Assembly: GCA_000827495.1 (NCBI GenBank) | Contig: KN817592.1 | Coordinates: forward strand, 108,177-172,176 | From: Hypholoma sublateritium FD-334 SS-4 | Taxonomy: Eukaryota > Basidiomycota > Agaricomycetes > Agaricales > Strophariaceae | Direction of reading: 5' to 3' | Length of the DNA: 64,000 nt | Translations under genes and position numbers: made by a program | Shown here: one piece after another, positions 36,118-47,203 of the stretch | Numbering within the stretch: position 1 is the stretch's first letter | Layout of the letters: each line of letters opens with the position of its first letter | Notes under the pieces: generated by a model | The model's input: only the letters and a program-made list of their open reading frames with translations | The model's database searches: none | What the model was told of the DNA's origin: nothing

Positions 36118-36822
36118 TCCGAGCACGTGCATATTTCACGCTATCGCGCCCCGCACCGCGAGTCCGACATAAACGTTTAAACACCCACCAGATGAGAACA
36201 TATTGATGCGTTAACCTTTACACGTTGATTCACAGGAAGGTAAGTTGCAGTTGTAAACTTAGTTTCATTCAATTGAGGGTAAGTGATTAGGATGATCGAC
36301 TTGTTATCGACTGCAGGAGTTTGATTGGGTAGTGACAAAACTGGAGAATACGGTGCCGACCTGTTAGGGTCACTTGGAGGAGCTAGCAGACCAAGTGGTC
36401 GAGGATAGACCAGGGAATACTGTGGTATTTCCAGTTGGGTATCTACTACAACTGGAACATACTATATATACTACTTANGAGGTCGTCTGACTAACNATAA
36501 GTACCTAAATAGCCTGGTATCAATGATGTCCGATGTACACAACATGATCGTGATATGATGGAGATATGATCATCATCTGTCAACTTGCAACAGTCAACTT
36601 GCAACAGTGTGCACTGAAGCTGTGTCAGGGTACTCTGCACGTGTTCTCTGCGTAGTCATCGTGGGTCTTTGTTTGAGTATTAGTCAAGTATTGGGATACC
36701 CAGGCGTCAATAAGTATTGTGGACCTTACCACGGGCGACTAACAAGAGACTCATCACTTTCTAGCGTGTTGGCCTTGTGATTACGCCAGAGTACCAAAGA
36801 CTTCCTCGATACCCAAAATTCA
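36118..36822. other. Spacer with palindromic motif, tandem repeat and ambiguous bases
   Basis: The spacer holds a CATAAACGTTTAAAC motif at 36168-36182 and a perfect 14-bp tandem duplication (TCAACTTGCAACAG, 36580-36607). Two ambiguous bases lie at 36479 and 36496. Both flanking genes start from here, so it is a divergent promoter region. Confidence 0.5.
36580..36607. repeat. 14-bp tandem duplication
   Basis: Two perfect head-to-tail copies of TCAACTTGCAACAG lie in the spacer upstream of the low-complexity RS-rich gene. Confidence 0.85.
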
Positions 36823-38337
36823 ATGGCCACAGCTGGTTTGATCCAGAACGAGGGGATCGAGCAATCCGAGGAAGAGGATGTGGCGGCTACACCAGCATTG
36901 CGACGAGACCCTGAAGTTGCTACACCAATATCCACCCCGGTAAAAAAATCATGTTTTGTCTACACAGTATTCTAATTCTCGAATGTAGTCCGACGGCGTC
37001 CAACTCCCCGAATCATTGTTCGATTCCTTGGTGGAAACTCTGCGAGTATGTGTATCAATAACTTCTTTTTTTCTGATGTCAATCTAACTCTGCAATGCGT
37101 AGAAAAATCGTTTAGCTCAACTTTCCAGTGGTGAACAGCAGCGCGAGGTCATACGATATATGAGGGGCCTATACAAGTGGTTGGAAAGAGACGTCCATGA
37201 CCGGCGGTCTGAGCTACGTGGGGTGGTTTCTAGAGTAGACCAACTGATCCACGACTTACGTGGCGTGCAAATGCAAGGCAAGTACTTGCTTTTTATCAGC
37301 GCATCATGCATCAAGACGAACGCGCTGATTACCTCTGATATGTAGACACTGGTAGGACTTCTTCGTCCAATGGATCTCCCCGTAGCGCCCTGGACACGCC
37401 AAACGGGGGGCCTAAAATCCTTGAGCGAAATCCCCCGACGGAGCAATCAACACCTATTGCACCACACTCCGCAGACCAAGCTTCTGGATTCACTGCGGGG
37501 GTCGCTGCAGCTCCCTCCGTCGGCGCAAGTGGTACCGAAAACATTGAGAATATATCGCGACATCCTACATTTCACTTTCTTCCCCAGATGACGGCCACAG
37601 ATCATCATACCACCGTAGAGTCTTCCCTCCAGGTCCCCCAAGAATCTCAACCAAATTCGGGGACGATGGTAATGCTTGGTGTCGGCTCGAATAATAATCA
37701 GGCTCAGGCCTACCCAGTGGCTACCATCATAATCCAGAGTCATTCTCAACAACAGCAACAACAGCAATACATATCTCAGTCGTATCCTCAAACACCTCCT
37801 ACTGTGAGATACCGTAGAAGGACGTCGGGACCACCAGTTGTACCAAGCATGGACGGGCGGTTCTACTCAAACCGGATGCACCCTCCACCTCAACCCACAG
37901 TCACTGTCAGATCGGAGTCTCACACTCGAAGTCGTAGCCGAAGTCCAAGACGCGGTCGTCATCACAGTCCTCGATGGCGCAGTCGCAGTCCCCGAGCACT
38001 ACGCGAGCACACACCCCCGCCAGTCGTCATTTCACCACCTGACAGATATACACGTGGAACTTCGCAGACACCATCGCCGCGGGAGAGGACTTATGATTGG
38101 CCTAGACCAACAAGCCCTATCAGGCATTATTCCTATGGAGTGACGCCGCCATCTCCCCAGCGCAGGGAGGCGGAGGGAACAAATGCGGCCGCGCTTCAGG
38201 CTCAGGTGGTCAAAGAGCTGGGGGACCTGCGCGAGATGTTTCAGAAGCTCACCGAGGAGAAGGAACGAGAGCGCCGACAACCAGGGCGATTTGCGTTTTC
38301 AAAAAGTGGTAGGCATCGTGAGCTCTATTCGTTATAG
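36823..38337 (+). CDS. Uncharacterised RS/polyQ low-complexity protein
   Basis: The product is about 420 residues with no recognised domain. The first exon begins MATAGLIQNEGIEQSEEED; an upstream in-frame extension is possible. Short introns near 36942, 37047 and 37278 lead to a helical segment with QREVIRYMRGLYKWLERDVH and ELRGVVSRVDQLIHDLRGVQ, which looks like a coiled coil. The rest is low complexity. It has a Pro/Ala/Ser part, a seven-Gln run (about 37750), Arg-Ser dipeptides (TRSRSRSPRRGRHHSPRWRS) and Pro-rich repeats. A final coiled coil follows (QVVKELGDLREMFQKLTEEK). Arg-Ser regions are typical of splicing-linked or RNA-binding proteins, but gag-like proteins of retroelements can look similar. 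No zinc knuckle, RRM or reverse transcriptase is near. The stop at 38335-38337 assumes no last intron. Confidence 0.55.
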
Positions 38338-38814
38338 CTTTCTGACTGCATTTCCGATGAAGAAGATGTCATGATGTATTCAATCTTTGGATTGATGCTA
38401 CTCTTTGGGTTCTGCCAGTGGCTTGCTCTGAAGGTAATCTTATAAACCTCTATTGACTTTCCAGTTGCGTATTTTTCTAACATTTATAGTGACGGAGATT
38501 CACGTAATGCACGCTGTGGATCCATGGAAGAATTCATCACGACGCGGATTTTATAGGTCATTCATGGCAAGCAATTAAATGGAGTACAACTATTACGCAG
38601 CAATGATTAAACGAAATCTCTGCTCAAGGGACATTGAGCGTCAGGTTTCAAGCTTTCAGAACGACTAATGTCTTGCTCAAATTCCCTGTGATCATACATG
38701 TTATTGCAACGACCCGCGCAGATCATCCACACTTTATTCTAATGGTATGGTCTAGTGAAATAGAAATGAAGTGCCAAAAAATGCACAAAAAATAAGATCC
38801 GTGGTGTAATCAAG
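38338..38814. other. Convergent spacer
   Basis: A short hydrophobic frame (about 38380-38440, reading FGLMLLFGFCQWLALK) with a following GTAATC donor may be a further exon of the upstream gene. It is otherwise empty. Confidence 0.35.
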
Positions 38815-41303
38815 TCAGACAGAGTGCTCGCTCTTCTCACTGGTATCCAGTTCTTGACATTCATCGTCTACAGGAGGCTGGACAGCCTTTTCTGGGTCGG
38901 GGTTGTGTCTCTCCTTCGTCAGCCCATTGCGTGCTTCTTCCCGAAGCTTCTGCTCATCTCCCCTGTCGAGATTCTTGTGCTTGATCATGAACACGCTCGC
39001 AACAGTCGCGACCGCGTTCAATACAGCATGCAGAATGAACAACGTCCTGAAGCCACGTGTGTATCCTTTATTCAAAACGATGTCAGCGATGGATGATGAT
39101 ATGCCAAGGGTCGCGGGGGAGGCCAGTGCCGAGGGGTTGTTTATCACAGCTGTTATGATCGCCGAAGGGAGGGACAGGTCGTGCATTGATGATCGTAATG
39201 AATTATTTCTGTCAGATACAATCAATATCCCTCGCAACGAAAACGTCACGGTGTTTGCTTATGGCACCAACGTACATGATAGTGGCACTGATCGCAAGGG
39301 CCAAAGTTCCACCAAATAACCGAATGAACTACACGTTCGCCAGACAGTCAACAAATGTCAGCGCACGTAGAAGTGATTCCCTACATTTCTGAACGCCGTG
39401 ACAACAGACATGTCTCGTCGAGATACACTGGCTTGCGCCGCGATAGTGGTTGTTTGGAATGTCTAAGCGTTCAAATTTTAGCCAGAACATTTGGAATGCG
39501 TACAAAGGATTACCTGGCCAGATCCGCTTCCAGCAAGGAGCATGTATACGACAAGCTCCGCCTTGTGCGAATGCGGAGTGATTGTCGATATCAACCCACA
39601 TCCAACAGACCAAATTGCAAAACCAGAATGAATGATGCTCTGCGCCTCTCAATAAGCTAAATGTTTATCACGGTACCGAGGATCATAACGTACCCTATAT
39701 CGTCCTGTGCGACTAACAATTACACCCTGATCGTACTCATTGAGTTTTCGGATGTGAGTTATTATGGAAAATAACCATACCGAAATCCAGCTGAGTAGTA
39801 TCTGGCTGACCAGCACCGGTATCAAGAAAATTGATGCGCCAATGGGACCGTAGCCAAGAACGACTTGGAAATACTGAGGTAAGTAATACAAGGTCGAGAA
39901 GTAGACAAATCCGCTGTGTCGCAAGTAATTTAAGTACCGAGACCAGGAAATGGAGATGAGCACTTACTTGATGAACATGGTAATATATACACCGCTAACG
40001 GTGACATCCTTGAACATATACACTGTATATCATAAGCCTTAGTCAGTGAATCGGATAACACATTCATGAGCAGTACTTACTGGGTACGATAGGAAGTCGC
40101 GCGCCTTTCCATTCCCATAGGCAGAATAATGCAATAACGAACAAGCCGGAGAATAACGTGGCAAGTACGATAGTCGACGTCCATGGGAAAGTAACACCGC
40201 CCTGTAGGAGGCAAAAGTATTGGCCAGCGCAAAAATACAGTCGAGGAACGGAAACGTACCCAGATGAGAGGCAATATTATCAGTGTGCATCCAATAAGTG
40301 TTAATATAGCGCCAAGGAAATCCACGGCTAGAAGCTTCCTACATGATAGCTCAGCGAAGCGCAAGATGTGATAGTGCGTCATTGCGGACTTACTCTTTTA
40401 TGTTTCCCGTGACCGGCTTAAGTGGGAGAATGAAAGACACAACAAGTACAGCGGCTAGGGATATTGGCAGACAGACCCAGAAGCACCACTGCGCATTACC
40501 GTTCATCCTGTTAGTAGCGCATCGCTTTTTGAAAATCAGGTAGCATACCCTCCAGGTGACCTTCTGTGCCAATGCTCCTCCGATGACAGGGCCAATGGCG
40601 TACCCAATAGCGACAACGCTTCCTATAATTCCTTGATACTTTCCTCTATGAATGAAGTTAAGAGTGAGAATATTCGACACGTAATAGTATATACTTGCCT
40701 GTCCCGTAGACTAACAACATCAGAAACGACGATCTGGGCCATACTGATCAGCCCTCCTATGCGACAGGGATGGGCGTACAGTTTTTGGTTAGAAAACGGT
40801 ACCAAGAATGCCGACGAGAGCGTAGGTGCTTATCGCGAACCTCCTCCAGCCCCTGCTATGCCCCGGAACACAATCAATTGCACGATCGTCCTCGAAAATC
40901 CAGCTAGCAGGTTTCCAAACATGAAGACAGACATAGCAACAGCTATTGCTGCCTTGCGTCCGAAGATGTCACTGAAGCGGCCGTAGAGTGGCTGGAAAGC
41001 GGTGGAGGTTAGGAGATATGAGGATGGCACCCATGACACAATCGCGCCGGCGTTGAAAGCAACAGAGATGGTGGGGATGGCAGTGGCGATGATCACCGTG
41101 TCTAGAGTCGACACGACGATACATAACGAGAGCCCCAGGAAACATGCAATGATTTTGTTGAGCGGTAGAAGGTTGGTCTGGTCGGTGAGCTCCACCTCGG
41201 CCCGGACTTTCTTCGCGGCGACCACAGCTACAGATGGACTGGCGGCTCTCGTCTCGCAAGCCTCCGATGGAGGGGGAGTCGTCTCCTGTCCGTGTGTAGA
41301 CAT
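38815..41303 (-). CDS. MFS transporter, DHA2 drug:proton antiporter type
   Basis: This is a plasma-membrane proton-driven exporter with about 14 predicted helices and about 570 residues. It starts MSTHGQETTPPPSEAC at 41303 with a hydrophilic N-terminus. Helix 1 (ACFLGLSLCIVVSTLDTVII) has the D1-type motif LDTVIIATAIPTI, then WVPSSYLLTSTAFQPLYGRF and the A-motif-like GRFSDIFGRKAAI. Motif C-like GSVVAIGYAIGPVIGGALA follows. Later exons give LYYLPQYFQVVLGYGPIGAS, the loop and helix GSGSGQTFQTTTIAAQ, FIRLFGGTLALAISATI and the last helices. The tail after the last helix is charged and ends at 38815. About ten introns are present, some only 45-50 nt. Such proteins export toxins, drugs or metabolites, but the substrate here is unknown. 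Confidence 0.9.
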
Positions 41304-44300
41304 CTCGCGAAGCAAAACGAAGGCCCTAATTTTTTGGTGAGTGTATTTATACCACGAGCCAACGATGAAAGTCTTTTTATACCGTGAATTTGCAATACCC
41401 TAGAAGCATACAAAGATGTCACGGTAAAGCATGAAGCATCAATAACCCTGGAGGGTGTGTATTACAGGTGCGATCCGGATACGCATCCGGGCCATCGGCG
41501 CCGAGCACATGGAGGCAACTAGAAGAGCGCGAAGAAGAGCGTATCCTCCAAAGATACGAGGTCGTGACAGCCTGTCGCAGGGTGCGGCGAGCGTCCAATC
41601 AGTTCCCGATAGACCAGGAGGCCGGAAGTCCATCCGCACATGTAAAGTTATACAGGCCTATACAGGGTTTTACATTTTGTAGTGTTTTCGGCTTGTTCGT
41701 CCGTCGGAATACAGATGAGAACAGAACACGTCTGTCGAATTTATGTCGTTGACACATCCGGTCGGCAGAAGCGGAAGAGAACAAATATGGCAGAGCCACG
41801 GCCCACGGATAACGAACGACACGCGATTGGGCAATTTGCAACTCCATCGTGCGACTCGGAAAAGTGAATTTTCAGAGCTTCCTACTTGACGGAGTTCATT
41901 TTCTATGCTGCATTAAGAGCCTTCCTGAGAATTAGGAAATGAGTCTGCAAGATACCGCTCTGAATCTCAACATTAGCTTTGAGTACAATCTAAGAGGCGT
42001 GAGGTGCAGTGAGGTGTTCCAATGAGCCTAGGACGTCAGCGATACCGCCGGCGGAGCATTTATAGGAGCACAAGGGTGTCATAGGACTGATGGAGATGAG
42101 GTTTTCTGAGACCCGAGAGTTCAGTCACATGTAGAAGGCGTTGACATAAAATAGCACCGTTGATATGCTTGCCAGATATGCTAGGCAATGAGAATGCGTT
42201 CAAAGTTCATCCACAGGACCGGAGTACCGTGTTTGAGGGAAGGTTCTTCGTAAGTTTCCACTGGTTAGCTTTCGAAGATTGAATGTGCAGTTGACCGAGC
42301 TTTGACAGAGTTCGAGCGCCTCCTGCAGAAATCTGTCCCTAGTTGAGTGTTGAGAGCGAGCAGGGTTCGGGTAAGGTTTCGGCAAGCACGGCATTGCGAT
42401 CATAATGTAATGTTGAATCGGAGAATCAATATTGGAAAGCAACCAATTCGTCGACCAACAGCACGAGTCTCGATGTTGCCAGCAATGCCACACCAACTTG
42501 TTATTGTTCTCAGCTGCTCACTAGCCAAATCACTGTCTGACCGCAAACATCATCACCGACTGTCTATTCGGTGGCCATTCCATGGCTTATCGGTCTTGGA
42601 ATGGTTAGTTTTCAGTGTCAAAGAACACCAGTTTCCATTGCGTCTCGACACAAATTCGTCTCTTCATCATGCGGCCTGAAGGACCTTAATACGATCCTCA
42701 AGTATCTCATCGGGCCTACCCATATAATTTTGATTGTTTTGCACCCCCAGAAATTGTACCGAAAGCTTGTCCTATTTACAACTGGATTTCAGGCCTGAAG
42801 TTCGCGAGCTTGGGGTGACTTGGCGCATATCCACTGGATTGAAGACATCGCTACAATATCCAATCGAGATTTCCTCAAGGACGACAGAGAGTGGCATCTA
42901 TACATCTTGTCTACATCCAAATCACCATGAAGAACAGGTGCGGTAATTTAAGGTGAAATAATCATGGCATCGTTCTACTTATCCTCACCGGTGGATCCCA
43001 CCGACCGCAATTAATTACCTTTCTGAAGAATTTGAGGCCTCATGGTACAAGCTACTTATGCCAGGGTATGCGCGTCACCTACCGCGGCAACTTGAACAAG
43101 CGACTGTGGGATCACTCCCGAAATTATACCGCCGCGTCCTTGCCTCCTTGGTTTCTTGCATATCACCTACCGGTGCCGGGACACCTGCGCACCTCTCAGT
43201 CCCCGGCTTATCAGAGTCCAGATAGACCGGCTCGACAACGAATTCCGATTTCATCTTGGCGGCCGCTTTCGTGAGCCAGTATACAACAGAGTGTGGCCGC
43301 TGACAGATGCATAGGATCCCGTAGCCCTCCCTCGCGACGCAGTGGAAGTAATGTGACTAAGTCGCCCACCAGGCGAAATTGGACGATGGTTCTCCGAGGA
43401 CTACGAGTCTCAAGAGGCGTTGGCGCACCGCCTCTGGTGGCCCGGTCCGCGTCGCCATCTTCCCGCGGTGCCTCCGACGTTATGCGCGCCGCTAGCGGTT
43501 GGCTAATAGCGGATGACCTGGATCCCGAAGGAGATGAATATTTCATGAAAGAGCTTGTCAAATGGGATCGCTTCAATTATGAGTGCAAGATATCAAGAGG
43601 TCTGAAGCATTCCATGTAAAGTTCTGCAGATGGCCGCCTTTGGGCCGTCTCGGTCTTGCTTGACGATATGTGTATGGGCTTCCATCCGGCGATAATTTGC
43701 CACTCGCGAGGAAGTAATTTAGCCTCGACCTACGAAGGTGAGCGAACCCGGGCAGAGCTCACTGTTTAAATGAGTCGAGTCCAGATGCCTGAACAACGCA
43801 AGAGCAGTACCTAGCAGCACCCAGACGGCAATTCCGATGTTTTTTCTATCTGATCCACCTTCTCGACTGGCCTAGGTTAGCAGCGATGGAGCATGACATA
43901 CATAGGTGCAACATAGGCGTTAAAGCGCGCCGCGTCATGGTCCCAGGTATCGGCCTAGAGCTATGGACGCGCAAGGGCCGCCAACGCCGATAATGAACTG
44001 GCTCGCGCGCAGTAAGCACAATCTACTGCGGTCCTTCGAGTGCGTTTCCTAGACGTCTCCGTACACTGGTGTGCGCAACTTGAATACTCAATGAACACCA
44101 TGTTACTTTATAATGCCATTGAAGAATCAAACGCATGTTAGTTCTATTCTGAATGCCTGGCGTGTAAATTACCCGTTCCCATAAAACCACCGGTTTTCAA
44201 TCCGTGGGTGTCCGTTGGGTGTCCGAAAGAAATATTTGCGAACCGCTTCCCCAAAAAAGGGCGCGGCTCACCGATGGATCGGCACACGTGATAGGATAGA

Positions 44301-44370
44301 TAACTAGGCCCCAGAATTGTCTAAACTCGTTCTCTCACTTCAACTACCACCATCCACACCTCTACACATC
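41304..44370. other. 3.1-kb gene desert
   Basis: This is the longest stretch without a supported gene. Short coherent peptides occur, for example AHIHWIEDIATISNRDFLKD near 42836, SEEFEASWYKLLMPGYARHL near 43028 and GRWFSEDYESQEALAHRLWW near 43388. None extends into a spliceable gene. It may hold decayed genes or an unrecognised mobile element. No terminal repeats were found. A CACGTG element lies at 44285-44290 in the promoter of the next gene. Confidence 0.4.
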
Positions 44371-45923
44371 ATGGGCATTCTTGACATCGTACCTGTAAGA
44401 TTCGCAGCATTCGTCTCCACGCGATGGCCCTAATCGCGTAACAGGCTGGCGTTCTAACGGGAGACAACGTCCGCAAATTGTTCGACTATGCTAAGGAACA
44501 CAAGGTATGTAATATTTTCCGGATCGTGTACACGGAGACTCATGGGTTCTTTAGTTTGCCATCCCAGTGAGTGTTAGCGCGTCTGTACATAACCAAATGT
44601 CGAGCGTTTTCAGGCCATCGTACGTCAATTTTCTTATACGATCTTTGGCTGAGTTTTGACCGATATTCGCCGCAGAACGTAACTTCCACATCGACCGCAA
44701 ACGCGGTTCTGGAAGCTGCTCGGTATGGGCTTTTCATCTCGCGAATGACTATCTTTATCTTATCAGCATGTTAGCGACATCAAGTCTCCCATCATCATCC
44801 AGGTTTCGCAGGGTGGAAGCGCCTACTTTGCCGGAAAGGGTCTCGCCAACGACAAGCAACAGGCGTCCATCCTCGGTGCTATCAGCGCTGCTCACCATGT
44901 TCGCTTAGCGGCACCAGCATACGGCGTGTAAGCTGGCAGACTTATTTTTTTCCGATTGCCTCGGTTCTCAGCATCATGCGATTTTATATAGCCCCGTCAT
45001 CATGCACAGCGATCATTGCGCTGAGAAGCTTCTCCCCTGGTTCGATGGAATGCTCGCCGCCGACGAGGCGTACTTCAAAGAGCACCAAGAGCCCTTATTC
45101 TCCTCCCACATGTTGGATCTCTCTGAAGACCCCAAGGAGAGGAACATCGAGATTTGCGCAAAATACTTCAAGCGCATGGCTCCCATCGGGCTGTGGCTTG
45201 AGATGGAGATCGGAATCACCGGTGGTGAGGAAGATGGTGTCGACAACACTGGTGCTGATAACTCAAGCCTCTACACTCAACCCGAGGACGTCCATGACGT
45301 ATACAAGGCCTTGAGCGCGATCGGACCTAATTTCAGCATTGCTGCCGCATTCGGTAATGTGCATGGTGTTTACAAGCCCGGAAACGTCAAGCTTCTCCCC
45401 GATCTCCTCGCCAAGCACCAAGAGTATGTCGCTGAGAAGCTGGGACAGAAGGACACCAAGCCTTTGTGCGTTGAAAACGCCATATTACTCTTGTTCATGG
45501 GACTTATACTCGTCAAGGTACCTTGTCTTCCACGGTGGATCGGGTTCTACCAAGTCTGAGATCTCCACCGCTGTGGGTAACGGTGTTGTGAAGATGAACG
45601 TCGATACCGACACCCAATTCGCATACCTCATCGGCATCCGGGTACGTCAACCTCCCATTTAATATCCGGGGGCTAAATTGATACTTTGACCTCAGGACTT
45701 TGTTCTCAAAAGGAAAGACTACCTCTTGTCGCAAGTCGGTAACCCCGAGGGCTCTGACAAGCCTAACAAGAAAGTAAGCGCTCGACACCCTGTCATCAAT
45801 AAATACGTCCTAATGATGTCCTAGTACTATGACCCGCGTGTGTGGGTCCGTGAGGGTGAGAAGACGCTCACCAAGCGTGTCGAGGAGGCATGCACAGATC
45901 TCGGCAACGTCAACCGCCTGTAA
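44371..45923 (+). CDS. Fructose-bisphosphate aldolase, class II (zinc)
   Basis: This glycolytic enzyme cleaves fructose 1,6-bisphosphate. The product is about 360 residues. It begins MGILDIVPAGVLTGDNVRKL, split by the first intron after eight codons. Then come FAIPAINVTSTSTANAVLEA, QVSQGGSAYFAGKGLANDKQ, and the metal site MHSDHCAEKLLPWFDGM with zinc-binding His and the catalytic Asp. GNVHGVYKPGNVKLLPDLL, FHGGSGS and KMNVDTDTQFAYL match the class II signature and the phosphate-binding regions. The C-terminus is KTLTKRVEEACTDLGNVNRL. About eight introns are present, several in the first 600 bp. The upstream C/T-rich stretch just before the start codon is typical of strongly expressed fungal genes. 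Confidence 0.97.
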
Positions 45924-47203
45924 AGGTGGTGCTGTATCCTTACATCGTCCGAACTTTTAGTGTATACAACTTGGGCTGATAAAGAAAGAATAAATGTCAT
46001 GTACAATTTTTGCACTGGATATATTATTTTAAGGTGCTTTATACTTGCCAATGCAATTGAAGCATTAGGAGGGGCTGTGCTGTGCTGTGCGCCGGTGAGG
46101 CCTTGCCAGTGAAGCTTCGAAGCCTTGCATCCGAAAGGGGAAGTTTGCTAGCTAATTTAGGTTATGTCCGGTCAACCACAATCTTGGTTCAATCCAGCAA
46201 ATGCTGCCGGAGGGCTACTTTGTGGTCGACTAATTGTGTGCATACGATTTTCATTATCTTGGAGTGTCGAAAAATACTATGACTTTTGATGGTATGAATA
46301 TACTCGTTGGAATAGGGCATGCCACGAGGCGTGCGGCTAAGAAGCGCACAATGATTCTGGCGGATGCCAGTATTTGTGGTATTGCAATCCGAGAGCGCTT
46401 GATTTTCAAGTTCTAGTAGTCCCTGTCAATATGAAGCAAAAGGGAGAGGACGGGTGAGTCATTGGTCAGTCAGTTACACCTCCTCAAATCAAAGTTCTTC
46501 GACACCTCCAATATGGTCCGTGTAGTGCACTGTATTAGACTCTATTGAGAACTCAATTGAATCCCTTCTGGCCTTCCGGAGACCTTCTGGGACATGCCTT
46601 CCTCCGCTCCGATTCATGTCAAAGGTTATACCGTTGACAGCGCAAACTTCAAAGATCATGCATTTCTTGAACGCCGAAGATTCCAAGGACCGTAGAATAG
46701 ACAGAGTTGTGCTCAATATTCTGGACTGCGTGGATAAAAGGAAACATCAAAGCTACGGCGGACACGTTGGACTTGCGTTGGACGACAGTATTCAAACAGT
46801 ATCAATATAAATGACATTTCTTTCGGAAACAACTCAAGGAGCGTCGAGGCTTTTGGAGTTAGACGAATTGAAGAAGACTGACCCCTCCAGAGTACTTAGA
46901 GAAGGTGACAGGTGCTTGATTTCAATGAGTGGTAAAAGTGGCAGAGCTTGCTTACACCTCCGACTCGGACGTCCGTCGCGGACGGAGGAAGGAAGCACAC
47001 CCTTACCTAATCCGCAAAATAAGCAACCCGAATTGATCCGGAAGTATTTGGCGGCAGCGTCGGCAGCAAACAGGAAAATGGTGATACGAATCGTTTCGGC
47101 AGCGGGGTTGATGCTAATTTGCAGGGGGACGGTTGTCGGTTTCCTTCTCCCATCCAGACACACCACATCCAAGGTGTCTCTCGACACCGTTTAGGCGGCT
47201 GTT
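45924..47203. other. 1.3-kb spacer, nothing supported
   Basis: Short frames on both strands (for example 46834-47187, minus) show no family resemblance or matching splice sites. The right end is the PPR gene promoter. Confidence 0.4.

Noticed and set aside
36118..38814. An LTR retrotransposon around the RS-rich protein
   Set aside because: No long terminal repeats, protease, reverse transcriptase or integrase motifs were seen.
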